Below are positions 32,761 to 42,500 of a DNA stretch of 50,981 nucleotides, piece by piece. The notes under the pieces are model-generated. The model was not told the DNA's origin and searched no databases. It saw only the letters and a program-made list of their open reading frames with translations. Source of the stretch: DQWO01 sp964478545 (GTDB lineage: Bacteria; Desulfobacterota; Anaeroferrophillalia; Anaeroferrophillales; Anaeroferrophillaceae); contig CAYZIS010000019.1 in assembly GCA_964478545.1 (NCBI GenBank), positions 1 to 50,981 of the forward strand, read 5' to 3'. The first letter of the stretch is position 1. Each line of letters opens with the position of its first letter. Position numbers and translations under genes: made by a program.

Positions 32761-33318
32761 ATGGGAAATATTATCCGTCTACAACCACCGTTGAAGGATG
32801 AACAGGTAAAGGCTCTGAAAGCCGGTGATCGGGTTTTGATTACTGGCACTATCTATACCGGCCGGGATGCAGCCCATAAACGTCTTGTTGACCTTCTTGA
32901 TAAGGGTGAAAAGTTGCCGATTCCTCTTGACGGCCAAGTGATTTATTTTGTCGGGCCAGCTCCAGCTAAACCGGGTAATGCCATTGGTTCTGCCGGTCCC
33001 ACTACCAGCTATCGGATGGATCCTTATTCTCCTCGATTGCTGGCCGAGGGCTTGAAAGGAATGATAGGCAAGGGTGGGCGTAGCCCTGAGGTTAAAGCGG
33101 CCATAAAAAAATATCATGGCATCTATTTTGCCGCCGTTGGAGGTGCCGGAGCACTGCTGGCTCAACGGATCAAAAAGGCTGAAATTGTCGCCTATGAAGA
33201 TCTGGGGCCGGAAGCTATTCGCCGGCTGGAAGTGGAAAATTTTCCAGTAGTGGTGGTTAATGATATCTATGGAAACGATCTGTATGAACAGGGCGTCGCT
33301 GCCTATAGGAGAAGTTGA
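32761..33318 (+). CDS. Class I fumarate hydratase, beta (C-terminal) subunit
   Basis: The 185-residue protein is the swivel/beta partner: AGDRVLITGTIYTGRDAAHK, IYFVGPAPAKPGNAIGSAG, PTTSYRMDPYSP, MIGKGGRSPEV, and GGAGALLAQRIKKAEIVAYE. It contributes the substrate-binding Arg/Ser side of the active site. Only two bases separate it from the alpha gene, and it is immediately followed by hdrC, so fumarase and the Hdr genes share one transcript. Confidence 0.9.
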   Translation: MGNIIRLQPPLKDEQVKALKAGDRVLITGTIYTGRDAAHKRLVDLLDKGEKLPIPLDGQVIYFVGPAPAKPGNAIGSAGPTTSYRMDPYSPRLLAEGLKGMIGKGGRSPEVKAAIKKYHGIYFAAVGGAGALLAQRIKKAEIVAYEDLGPEAIRRLEVENFPVVVVNDIYGNDLYEQGVAAYRRS

Positions 33319-33323
33319 TTATT

Positions 33324-33740
33324 ATGAAAACTGTTGTTTCACGCGATCAGGTGCAGGGCGATTTTGTCAAAAAAGTAGCTGAAATCAGTGGGGAGAACTT
33401 TTTTAACTGTTACCAGTGCGGAAATTGTTCAGCCGGCTGTCCCGCAGTAGATGAAATGGATCTGCTGCCCAGCCAGGTGGTTCGTTATCTGCAGTTGGGT
33501 TTGGCTGAAGAAGTGAGGAACTGCAAGTCCATGTGGGTGTGTGCCGCCTGTTTGATCTGTCATGCCCGTTGTCCTAAAGGTGTTGATATTTCAAAAATCA
33601 TGGAAGCCTTGCGGGTTCTGCGGCTACGGGAAGTTGATGCTGTCGCCCAGATTGATGTAACGGATTTTTCCGCTGATTATCTGGAACGGGCGCCCCAGAT
33701 TGCTATGATCAGCGGTTATCGAAAATTTCTCCCTCTTTAG
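33324..33740 (+). CDS. Heterodisulfide reductase subunit C-like protein (HdrC1)
   Basis: The 138-residue protein has two [4Fe-4S] motifs, CYQCGNCSAGCP (about 30-41) and CAACLICHARCPKG (about 70-83), in the HdrC arrangement with LLPSQVVRYLQLGL between them. HdrC hands electrons from HdrA to HdrB. The ATG at 33324 follows AGGAGAAG. It starts six bases after fumarase beta. It is the first of two HdrC genes in the cluster. Confidence 0.9.
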   Translation: MKTVVSRDQVQGDFVKKVAEISGENFFNCYQCGNCSAGCPAVDEMDLLPSQVVRYLQLGLAEEVRNCKSMWVCAACLICHARCPKGVDISKIMEALRVLRLREVDAVAQIDVTDFSADYLERAPQIAMISGYRKFLPL

Positions 33741-33752
33741 AAGGAAATGGAA

Positions 33753-34631
33753 ATGAAATATCCTTATTTCCCCGGATGCACCCTTTATACCAAGGCGAAA
33801 AAACTGGATGAGGCCGGTCGGGAATGCAGCCGCCGTCTTGGTTTTGAGCTTGATGAATTGCCTGACTGGACTTGTTGTGGCGCAACCTTTCCTCTGGTAA
33901 ATGATTATCATATCGCCATGTCCGGTCCCACCCGCATCCTGGCCGATACCAAGGACCAGGGCGGCGACAAACTGGTGACTCTCTGTTCTGTATGTTTTAA
34001 CGTCCTGAAGCGTACCAATTATGTTATGCGTACCGATGAGGAACGCCGGGCCAAGATTACCGATTTTATCGAACGTGACTACCATGGAGAAACGGAAGTC
34101 ATGCATTATCTCCAGGTTTTGCGTGATGATATTGGTTTTGACCAGCTGAAAGAAAAGGTGGGCAAGCCGTTAGAAGGGCTCAAAGTTGCCTGCTATTATG
34201 GTTGTTTACTCTTGCGACCGGTCAAGGAAATCGGTTTGGATAACATGGAAAATCCAACCATTTTTGAGGACTTTGTTCGTGCCCTTGGCGCAGAACCGGT
34301 TGAATTTCCTTTTAAAATTGAGTGTTGTGGCGCTTTTCAGACGGTTCATTCCATGGATGTTGCCACCCGTTGTTCCCGGAATATCCTCAATAGTGCCAGA
34401 AATAGTGGGGCAGACCTGGTGATTACTACCTGTCCTCTCTGTCAGTTCAATCTCGATGACCGCCAGCCGGAAATTTTGAAAAGCGAACCTGATTTTGCCA
34501 CGATTCCGGTGGTTTATTTTACCCAACTGCTGGCTTTGGCTCTGGAAATGTCCGCAGCTGATTTGGGGTTTGAGCGTAATCTGATTGATCCTTTGCCAGT
34601 ACTGCAGGCTAAAGGTGTTGTTGGTGATTGA
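33753..34631 (+). CDS. Heterodisulfide reductase subunit B-like protein (HdrB1)
   Basis: The 292-residue protein has both CCG domains (CX31CCX35CXXC from FPGCTLY to TLCSVC; then YYGC, ECCGAF and CPLC). In methanogen HdrB these bind two noncubane [4Fe-4S] clusters that split the CoM-S-S-CoB disulfide. Both motifs are complete, so a catalytic disulfide-type or relay role is possible; the substrate in this bacterium is unknown. The ATG at 33753 has better ribosome-site spacing than that at 33747. It follows HdrC1 by 12 bases. Confidence 0.9.
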   Translation: MKYPYFPGCTLYTKAKKLDEAGRECSRRLGFELDELPDWTCCGATFPLVNDYHIAMSGPTRILADTKDQGGDKLVTLCSVCFNVLKRTNYVMRTDEERRAKITDFIERDYHGETEVMHYLQVLRDDIGFDQLKEKVGKPLEGLKVACYYGCLLLRPVKEIGLDNMENPTIFEDFVRALGAEPVEFPFKIECCGAFQTVHSMDVATRCSRNILNSARNSGADLVITTCPLCQFNLDDRQPEILKSEPDFATIPVVYFTQLLALALEMSAADLGFERNLIDPLPVLQAKGVVGD

Positions 34632-34650
34632 AAATTAAGGAAATATCATA

Positions 34651-36084
34651 ATGGGTGATGTCCTGAATTTGAATGTTAATGAGAGTGTTGATAGAACGAT
34701 TGCTGCTGAACCGGTAATTGGTCCTTGTGCTTTCGGCAATCTGGAAGAATTGGAAAGTGTTCCTCTGGATCGGAGAGTTATGGTTATTGGCGGCGGTATC
34801 TGTGGGATAACTGCCGCTATTGACCTTGGAAATGCCGGCTATCAGGTGGTTATGGTGGATCGTCTGCCCTCAATAGGCGGCCGGATGCTGCAGCTTTCGG
34901 AAACCTTTCCGACTCTGGACTGTGCTCAATGTACTCTGACTCCGAGAACGGTAGAGACAGGACAGCATCCAAAAGTAACTTTGAAAATGAATTGTGAGGT
35001 TGAAAAACTTGATGGCGGACCGGGTGATTTTAAAGTCTTGATACGACAGAAAATTACCTATGTGGACTGGAACAAATGTACCGGCTGCGGCACCTGCATT
35101 CAGAAATGTCCGACAAAGAGTGCGGCCATGTTTGAACGTGATGCCGGGTTGATGACCGCTATTTATACTTTATCACCTCAGGCGGTTCCCAATAAACCAG
35201 TTATTGATGCGGATCGTTGCCGCTATCTGACCAAGGGCAAGTGCGGTGTTTGCGCCAAAGTCTGTCCGGTGGGGGCCATTGACTATGAACAAAAGGAAAG
35301 CCTTTTTGAGGTAAATGTTGGGGCAATTATCGTCGCTACCGGTTTTGATGTTTATGACTGGAAAAACAAGATGCCGGAACTAGGGGGTGGAAAAATCCCT
35401 GATGTTATTGATGGCTTGACTTTTGAGCGCTATCTTTCCGCTTCCGGGCCGAGTGCCGGGGCTATGGTTCGTCCCTCAGATGGAGTAGAACCGAAAGAGA
35501 TCGTCTTTATTCAATGTGTTGGTTCGCGCAACCCCGAGTACCATAAATCCTACTGTTCCCGGGTATGCTGCATGTATACAGCCAAGCATGCCCGGCTGTA
35601 TAAACATAAGGTTCGCGATGGTCAGGTTTATATCTTTTATATTGATATCCGTTCTACCGGCAAAGGGTATGAACAATTTATTCAACAGTCGGTTTCCGAA
35701 GAGGGTATCATTTACATCCGTGGTCGGGCAGCCAAGCTTTATGAAGAAAATGGCAAAGTCATGGTTCAGGGAGCTGATACCCTCACTGGCAGGAAAGTAG
35801 AGATTGCTGCAGATTTAGTGGTGCTGGCAGCAGCCTTGGTTCCCAATGAAGGGGCTCTTGAGCTGGCCGAAATTTTGGGGCTGACTTGTAATAAAGATGG
35901 TTTTTTTGTGGAAGAAGATTATAAACTTTCATCGATAGAAACGGAGCGGCAGGGGATCTATATTGCCGGTTGTTGTCAGGGCATTAAAGATATTGCCGAT
36001 ACCAGTGCCCAAGGTAGCGCGGCTGCCAGTAAGGTTCAGGTTTTTCTTTCGTCAATCAGGCGTCAGAAACAGAATGTGGTTTAA
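34651..36084 (+). CDS. HdrA-like Fe-S flavoprotein, short form (HdrA1)
   Basis: The 477-residue protein carries one FAD domain (MVIGGGICGITAAIDLGNAG, about 47-66) and two ferredoxin-type cluster sites, CTGCGTCIQKCP and CGVCAKVCPVG. It also has the HdrA-type motif CX12CX3CC (CVGSRNPEYHKSYC then SRVCC), which binds the unusual cluster in methanogen HdrA. It lacks the N-terminal domain of long HdrA and the C-terminal ferredoxin pair. An extra Cys pair, DCAQCTLTPR, follows the FAD GG motif. It may act as an electron relay, while the next gene is the full-length version. Confidence 0.85.
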   Translation: MGDVLNLNVNESVDRTIAAEPVIGPCAFGNLEELESVPLDRRVMVIGGGICGITAAIDLGNAGYQVVMVDRLPSIGGRMLQLSETFPTLDCAQCTLTPRTVETGQHPKVTLKMNCEVEKLDGGPGDFKVLIRQKITYVDWNKCTGCGTCIQKCPTKSAAMFERDAGLMTAIYTLSPQAVPNKPVIDADRCRYLTKGKCGVCAKVCPVGAIDYEQKESLFEVNVGAIIVATGFDVYDWKNKMPELGGGKIPDVIDGLTFERYLSASGPSAGAMVRPSDGVEPKEIVFIQCVGSRNPEYHKSYCSRVCCMYTAKHARLYKHKVRDGQVYIFYIDIRSTGKGYEQFIQQSVSEEGIIYIRGRAAKLYEENGKVMVQGADTLTGRKVEIAADLVVLAAALVPNEGALELAEILGLTCNKDGFFVEEDYKLSSIETERQGIYIAGCCQGIKDIADTSAQGSAAASKVQVFLSSIRRQKQNVV

Positions 36085-36100
36085 TTTTCCAGGGTAATCC

Positions 36101-38086
36101 ATGAAAAAGTTAGGTGTATTTGTCTGCTGGTGTGGCTCCAATATTGCCAGCAGTGTTGATGTTGACCAGACCGTTGCCGGAGCATTGAAGCTTGACGGGG
36201 TGGTCCACGCTGAAAATTACATGTATATGTGTTCTGATCCGGGGCAGCAGAAAGTAAAAGATGCCATTCAGGAAAAAAACCTGGACGGAGTAGTGGTTGC
36301 CTGTTGTTCGCCGAGCATGCATGAAAATACCTTTCGTAAAGCTGCTGGTTCCGTGGGCTTGAATCCCTACCTGCTGGAAATTGCCAACATTCGTGAACAC
36401 TGCAGTTGGGTACACGCGAATAATAAACCCGTGGCTACTGCCAAGGCGATCAGTATTATTGAAGGAGCTCTCGACAAGGTCAAACAAAACCTTCCATTAG
36501 AAACCATTACCCTAGATTTAACTAAACGGGTTTGTGTGGTTGGCGGTGGAATTGCGGGGATCATGTCGGCCCTTGATCTGGCTGATGCTGGTTACGATGT
36601 GGCTATTATTGAAAAGGAACCTGCCATCGGCGGCCATGTGTCCCAGATCAGTACAACCTTTCCCTATTTTCAGAATGTTCCCGAATTGCTGCAAAAAAAG
36701 ATTGCCGAGGTTGAAGCTCATCCCCGCATCAATTTATATCTCAATGCTGAAGTTGATGAGCTGGAGGGATATGTGGGGAATTTCAAGGTTACCATCCAGA
36801 CAAAACCGGCTTTTGTTGATACTGCTACCTGTACTAATTGTGGAAAATGTCTCGATGTGTGTCCGGTTTTAGTGCCGGATGAGTTTAATCGTGGTTTAAC
36901 CAAGCGGGGAGCAATTTTCCGTTATAATCAGAGTAATGAGAGCCAACTGCCGGTTATTATGCAGGGTGATTGCCTTCATTTCAGCGAGGAAGAGTCGGGA
37001 ACTGGTGAAAAGTGCAGTCTTTGCGTTGATGCCTGTACGGAAAATGCCATTGATCTTAGTGTGATCCGATTTTTGCAGGAAGAATTGGTTGGTGCCATTG
37101 TTATGGCGACTGGCTATGATTTATATAGTCCTACCAACCTGCCGGAGTACGGTGGCGGTCAGATTCCCGATGTTATCGACGGCTTGGCCTTTGAACGCCT
37201 GCTTGATCCAAAAGGACCTACTGCAGGAAAAATTTTCCGTCCCTCAGATGGTCAGGTGCCCAAAATTATTGTATTTATCCAATGTGCCGGTTCCCGTGAT
37301 CCTGAGCGGCATAAAGCTTATTGTTCCCGGGCCTGCTGCATGTATACAGCCAAACAGGCCCGACTGTATAAACAGCAGGTAGGTGATGGGACTGCTTATA
37401 TCTCCTACATTGATATTCGTTCGGACAGCCGTGATTTTGAAGAGTTTGTTCAGCAGGGAATGGAAGAAGAAAACCTGGTTTATGTCCGTGGTCGGGTAGC
37501 CAAAGTTTTTGCTGAAGGCAGTGTTCTTAAGGTCTATACTGCTGATACCTTGAGTGGACGGCAGTTGGAAATAGAGGCCGATCTGGTGGTGCTGGCCATG
37601 GCTATGGAACCGAAAAACGGTGTTCATGAACTGGCCAAAAAAATGAACGTAACTATTGATGGTGATGGCTTCTTTTCAGAGGCTCATATTAAACTTTATC
37701 CAGTTGAAAGCACCACTAAAGGGGTGTACCTGGCTGGATGTGGGCAATCACCCAAAGATATCACCGATACTGTTTCTCAGGCATTGGCAACTGCCGGGAA
37801 AATACAGACCATGTTTTCCAATGATACCCTGCTTGCTGATCCTTTGGTTGCCGAGGTGAAAGAGGATGTCTGCAGTGGTTGCGGAATTTGTGTTGATATC
37901 TGTCCTTACGGAGCTCGGGTCATGGATGATTTTAAGCGGATTTCGGCGGTGAATCAGGCGGTCTGTCAGGGTTGTGGTGCCTGTATTGCTGCCTGCCCCA
38001 ATAAAGCCTGCGAGTTAATCAATTCAACGTCGCGGCAGTTTATCCGCGTGATTGATGATTTTGCTCATAAGACTCAGGTGATTTAA
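36101..38086 (+). CDS. HdrA-like electron-bifurcating flavoprotein, full length (HdrA2)
   Basis: The 661-residue protein has the complete HdrA order. The N-terminal domain has CWCGSN and CCSPSMHENTF. The FAD site is VVGGGIAGIMSALDLADAG (about 143-161). CTNCGKCLDVCP follows, then the CX12CX3CC motif (CAGSRDPERHKAYC, SRACC), and two C-terminal [4Fe-4S] clusters CSGCGICVDICP and CQGCGACIAACP. HdrA holds the bifurcating FAD in methanogens. The Cys pair seen in HdrA1 (CAQC) is missing here. It is 16 bases after HdrA1. Confidence 0.9.
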   Translation: MKKLGVFVCWCGSNIASSVDVDQTVAGALKLDGVVHAENYMYMCSDPGQQKVKDAIQEKNLDGVVVACCSPSMHENTFRKAAGSVGLNPYLLEIANIREHCSWVHANNKPVATAKAISIIEGALDKVKQNLPLETITLDLTKRVCVVGGGIAGIMSALDLADAGYDVAIIEKEPAIGGHVSQISTTFPYFQNVPELLQKKIAEVEAHPRINLYLNAEVDELEGYVGNFKVTIQTKPAFVDTATCTNCGKCLDVCPVLVPDEFNRGLTKRGAIFRYNQSNESQLPVIMQGDCLHFSEEESGTGEKCSLCVDACTENAIDLSVIRFLQEELVGAIVMATGYDLYSPTNLPEYGGGQIPDVIDGLAFERLLDPKGPTAGKIFRPSDGQVPKIIVFIQCAGSRDPERHKAYCSRACCMYTAKQARLYKQQVGDGTAYISYIDIRSDSRDFEEFVQQGMEEENLVYVRGRVAKVFAEGSVLKVYTADTLSGRQLEIEADLVVLAMAMEPKNGVHELAKKMNVTIDGDGFFSEAHIKLYPVESTTKGVYLAGCGQSPKDITDTVSQALATAGKIQTMFSNDTLLADPLVAEVKEDVCSGCGICVDICPYGARVMDDFKRISAVNQAVCQGCGACIAACPNKACELINSTSRQFIRVIDDFAHKTQVI

Positions 38087-38111
38087 TTTCAGAAGGATGG
38101 TCAAGGTGATT

Positions 38112-38636
38112 ATGGCTGATAATTTTTTGCAGCAGGTAATGGAAGAAAGCGGTCAGCCGGTTAACTTGTGCTACCAGTGCCGCAAATGCAGTGCCGGCTG
38201 TCCCATGGTGGATGAGTTTGATTTTCCGCCTAATATGGTGATACGGATGGTTCAGTTGGGTCAACGTGATGCATTGCTGAAGAGCAAGGCCATCTGGATG
38301 TGTGTATCCTGTGAAACCTGCGGTACTCGCTGTCCCAATGAAATCAGGATCGCCCCGATCATGGATTCTTTGCGGGCTCAGTGCCTCAATGAGGGAATTA
38401 CGCCGGCCGATTCGGTGACTGTGGCTCTACACAGTTCGTTTATTAACAGTATTAAAACATTCGGCAGGCTTCATGAAGCGACCATGCTGATGGCCTATAA
38501 ATGGAAGAGTAAAAATTTTACTTCTGATCTTGATGTTGGTCTTAAACTTTTTCTCAAAGGTAAAATTCCGTTGATGCCGAAAAAGAGTAGAAATATGGCA
38601 AAGATTAAAGAAATTTTCAAAGAAGCCGGTAAATGA
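38112..38636 (+). CDS. Heterodisulfide reductase subunit C-like protein (HdrC2)
   Basis: The 174-residue protein has two [4Fe-4S] motifs, CYQCRKCSAGCPMVDEFDF and CVSCETCGTRCPNEI, with the HdrC spacing and MVQLGQRDALLKSKAIWMC between. Its C-terminus is longer than that of HdrC1 and is basic (KKSRNMAKIKEIFKEAGK). The ATG at 38112 with AAGGTG is preferred to the ATG at 38097, which lies directly on its ribosome site. It pairs with HdrB2 downstream. Confidence 0.88.
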   Translation: MADNFLQQVMEESGQPVNLCYQCRKCSAGCPMVDEFDFPPNMVIRMVQLGQRDALLKSKAIWMCVSCETCGTRCPNEIRIAPIMDSLRAQCLNEGITPADSVTVALHSSFINSIKTFGRLHEATMLMAYKWKSKNFTSDLDVGLKLFLKGKIPLMPKKSRNMAKIKEIFKEAGK

Positions 38637-38677
38637 GGCTGGCATCAGAAATATTATAAGGTTGTAAAGAGTAAGCT

Positions 38678-39505
38678 ATGGGTGAGATCTATTCATACTA
38701 TCCCGGATGCACATCGCATTCAACCGCTATTGAGTATATCGAAGCCAGTCTTGCGGTGATTGAGGCCCTTGGTATTGAGCTTCGAGAACTGCCCGACTGG
38801 TGCTGTTGCGGCGCGGCTTCGGCGCACAATCTTTCCAGTGCCTTGGCCCTGGGGTTGTCAGCCTTTAATATCTGTGAGGCCCAGAAGGAAAAAACGGACC
38901 TCCTGATTCCCTGTGCCGGTTGCTATAATAACCTCTCCCGGGCTGATCATGCCTTGCGGTACAATCCGGAAGAAAAGGAGCAATTGGAAAAACTTCTGGG
39001 ATTTTCCTATACCGGTGAAATTAAGATGCTTTCTCTGGTTGATGTCCTGGCGCGGGAAAAGTTGCGCCCGGCAATCAGGGAACGGGTAAAAAAACCATTA
39101 GCTGACCTTAAGGTGGTTTGCTATTATGGTTGCGCCATTGTCCGCCCGGCTGAGATTACCGGGGTTGATGATCCTGAAAATCCTATGCGGCTGGATACCA
39201 TGATGGCCGATCTGGGAGCGGAAGTGATTGACTGGTCGTGCAAGGTTGATTGTTGTGGTGCCGATCTGGGGTTGACCTATCCTGAAAAAACGGCGAAATT
39301 GGTCAATAAAATTGTTGATTACGCGGAGGCGGCTGGGGCCGACTGCCTAGTGACTTCGTGTGCCTTGTGCGAGGCCAATATTGATATTCGCCAGCAGCGT
39401 TTGCCGATTCTTTTTTTTACCGAACTTATGGCTGAAGCCTTTCAGATTGGTGATCGTCAGCGTTGGTGGAAAAAACATTTTAACAATCCAGCGAACCTCT
39501 TTTAG
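38678..39505 (+). CDS. Heterodisulfide reductase subunit B-like protein (HdrB2)
   Basis: The 275-residue protein has two intact CCG domains: YPGCTSH, DWCCCGAAS and CAGC; then YYGCAIVRP, DCCGADLGL and CALC. It therefore should bind two noncubane clusters, like HdrB1. It differs from HdrB1 in having a third adjacent Cys (CCC) in the first domain and a shorter C-terminus. Two HdrCB pairs in one operon imply two distinct electron routes or substrates. Confidence 0.88.
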   Translation: MGEIYSYYPGCTSHSTAIEYIEASLAVIEALGIELRELPDWCCCGAASAHNLSSALALGLSAFNICEAQKEKTDLLIPCAGCYNNLSRADHALRYNPEEKEQLEKLLGFSYTGEIKMLSLVDVLAREKLRPAIRERVKKPLADLKVVCYYGCAIVRPAEITGVDDPENPMRLDTMMADLGAEVIDWSCKVDCCGADLGLTYPEKTAKLVNKIVDYAEAAGADCLVTSCALCEANIDIRQQRLPILFFTELMAEAFQIGDRQRWWKKHFNNPANLF

Positions 39506-39513
39506 GGTCTGCG

Positions 39514-42500
39514 ATGTCTGTTGATAAGCAAAAAAATAACAAAGTGATGGTGGTTGGCGGTGGTTTTGCCGGGATGACAGCGGCGTTACAATTGGCCGAA
39601 CAGGGCTGTGCCGTAACCATGGTGGAAAAAGAAGCAGCTATTGGCGGTTTTTTCCCCCTGCTTGACAATACTTTCCCTACCAATTCCTGTGGAGTGTGCT
39701 TCCTTTCACCAAAACAGCCGGCTTATTGTCCCTTTATCGAATGTCGGCTCCATGACAACCTGGATATCAAGGTTGGCAGCCAGCCCCGGGAAATTAGTGG
39801 TGGGCCGGGTAACTTCAAGGTGACCCTTAAGGTTGATCCCTTGGGAGTGGATCAGAAAAAATGTATTGACTGCGGTGATTGCAGCGCTGCATGTCCGGTG
39901 AGTGTTTCTTACGAGTTCAGTGGTGGACTTGAAGAGCGTTCCGCGATCTATAAACAATACCCGAAGATGGTAAAAGCTGGCTACCGGATCGATTTTGAAC
40001 AATGTACTCGCTGTGGGGCCTGTGTTGATGCCTGTCCGGTCGGGGCGATTAACTTGGATGCCGAAGCCTTAGAAGAGGAAGTAGAGAGCGATGCCATTCT
40101 CCTGACCCCCGGCTTTTCTCTCGTTGATGGTAAGCTGAAAGGAGAATATGGTTTTGGCCGTTATGCCAATGTAGTCAGCAGTCGCCAACTGGAACGGATG
40201 ATCAGTTATTCCGGACCCAGTCAGGGGAAGCCGCTGGCTCCGGCTGATGGTTCTACCCCTAAACGAGTAGCCTTTATCCAGTGTGTCGGTTCCCGTGATG
40301 TTTCCTGTGGCCGGGGATATTGTTCATCTGTTTGTTGTATGTATGCTACCAAACAAGCGATGTTCATCCGTGAGCGGAGCCCGGAAACCGAGGTGGTGGT
40401 TTACTATATGGACTTGCGGGGGGTGGGCAAAGGTTATGAGAAATATTTCAACCGGGCTCGGGAAGAATTTAAGGTTGATTATCGACGTTCAATGATTTCT
40501 ACGGTAAAAAAAGATCCCCAAAGTCATAAGCTTCGCCTGATTTATGATGATGAGGGAAAATTTCTTGAAGATGAGGTTGATCTGGTCGTATTATCTTTGG
40601 GTTTTGATGCGCCCAAACTTGATTTTGCTGCTGATTTGGGGTTGGAACTGGACGATTATGGTTTTTGTCGGACGGATGAGCTCAGTCCAACGAAGACTTC
40701 TGTCCCCGGAATTTTTGCCGCTGGTGCTTTCTGCGGTCCCAAGGATATTCCAGAAACAGTGATGGAAGCTGCCGGAGCCGCTGATGCCCTGCTGGTATCG
40801 TTGATAGATAATAGTGTAAGCATAGATGAAGCCGAAGATAACAGCAGCACATTGATGCCCCGGGAGGGGAATGTCTGGGTGGAAGAACCACGGATTGGGG
40901 TTTTTCTTTGTTCCTGTTCCGGTTTTATGGCAGATGAGCTTGATTTTGCTGGATTGTGCCAGGAGGTCAGTACGCGGCATCGGGTTGTTTGCGCTGAAAT
41001 TTTCGATCATGCCTGCACTGCGGAAGGACTTGCTGATTTACGTCGCTTGATCGGTAAGCACGAGTTGAATAGGGTTGTTATCGGTGCTTGTTCAGTCAGG
41101 GAAATGGAACGATTGCTGGATACATTTGCCCGGGAGATAGGTTTTAACTCCAATGTTTTTACCGTGGTTAATTTGAAGGAACAGTGCCTTCTCCCTCACC
41201 AAGTGGGAGATAGTATGGTGAAAGCCAAGGCTGCCGCGCTGGTCCAAGCTGCGGTGACCCAAATTTATCGAACTTTGCCGGCTATCCGGGAAGAAGCGAC
41301 AGTTGAACCGCGAGCCTTGGTTGTTGGTGGTGGAATTGCCGGGATGACTGTGGCTCTTTCCCTGGCCGCCCGCGGATATGGGGTGGATTTGGTGGAAAAA
41401 ACCGATAAGCTCGGTGGCCGGCTGCTGGAAACCTATTATACCATAAAAGGTTCAGCTCCCCGGCCGTTTGCCGAATCACTGGCGGCTGAAGTGGGTGAAA
41501 ATGAGCTGATTGAAGTTTTTACTGAGGCACATGTTGTGAGGCATCAGGGGAAAGTGGGAAATTATACCACGGTTGTTAAACAGGGGGAAACCGATCATTT
41601 GCTTCATCACGGGGTTTTGGTAGTGGCAACCGGAGCCCGGGAAGCAACAACCGATGAATATCTTCGTGGGCAGGATGAGCGGGTGTTGACCCAGACTGAA
41701 CTTGAAGAACGCCTTGCCACTGCCCCGGAATCGCTGCAGTCTGTCAAGTCGCTAGTGATGATCCAATGTGTGGGCTCGCGTGAACCGGGTAAACGGGAAT
41801 ATTGCAGCCGGGTTTGTTGTACCCATGCATTGAAAAATGCCCGCCGATTAAAAGAGGAAAATCCAGATATTCAGGTGACGGTATTATATCGTGACCTGTG
41901 TGCCTATGGCCTCTATGAAGATTATTATCGTTTTGCCCGCCAGGAGGGGGTACTCTTTACTACTTATGATCTCGAGGCTAAACCAGATGTTGCTGTTAGT
42001 GCTGGAAAACTTCAAGTGACCTATAATGATCAGATTTTACGCCGTCAGTTAACCCTGGAACCGGATATTCTGGTTTTAAGTACCGGGATTGAGCCTGGTG
42101 ATAATCGGCAACTGGCAGCAACCTTAGATCTACCTCTGGACGAATATGGTTTTTTTGCCGAGGCTAACAGCAAGGCAGCATTAGTTGATTTTGTTGGTGA
42201 AGGACGCTATCATTGTGGTCTTGCTTCAGCCCCACTACACATAGAAGAAACCCTGGTACGCAGTCGAGCGGCCGCATCCCGGGCGGCAACAGTTCTGGCG
42301 AAGGGAAATATTCAAACATCAAAATATGCCGTGCTGGTTAGTACCAGGCTTTGCAGCGGTTGTGGTCTCTGTGTAGAGACCTGCCCCTATGGTGCTCGGG
42401 AGATTAATCCCGACAATAATATTGCTGAAGTTCATTATGACTTGTGTCATGGTTGTGGAAGCTGTGCCGCTATTTGCCCTAATGGGGCTACTCAGCAGAT

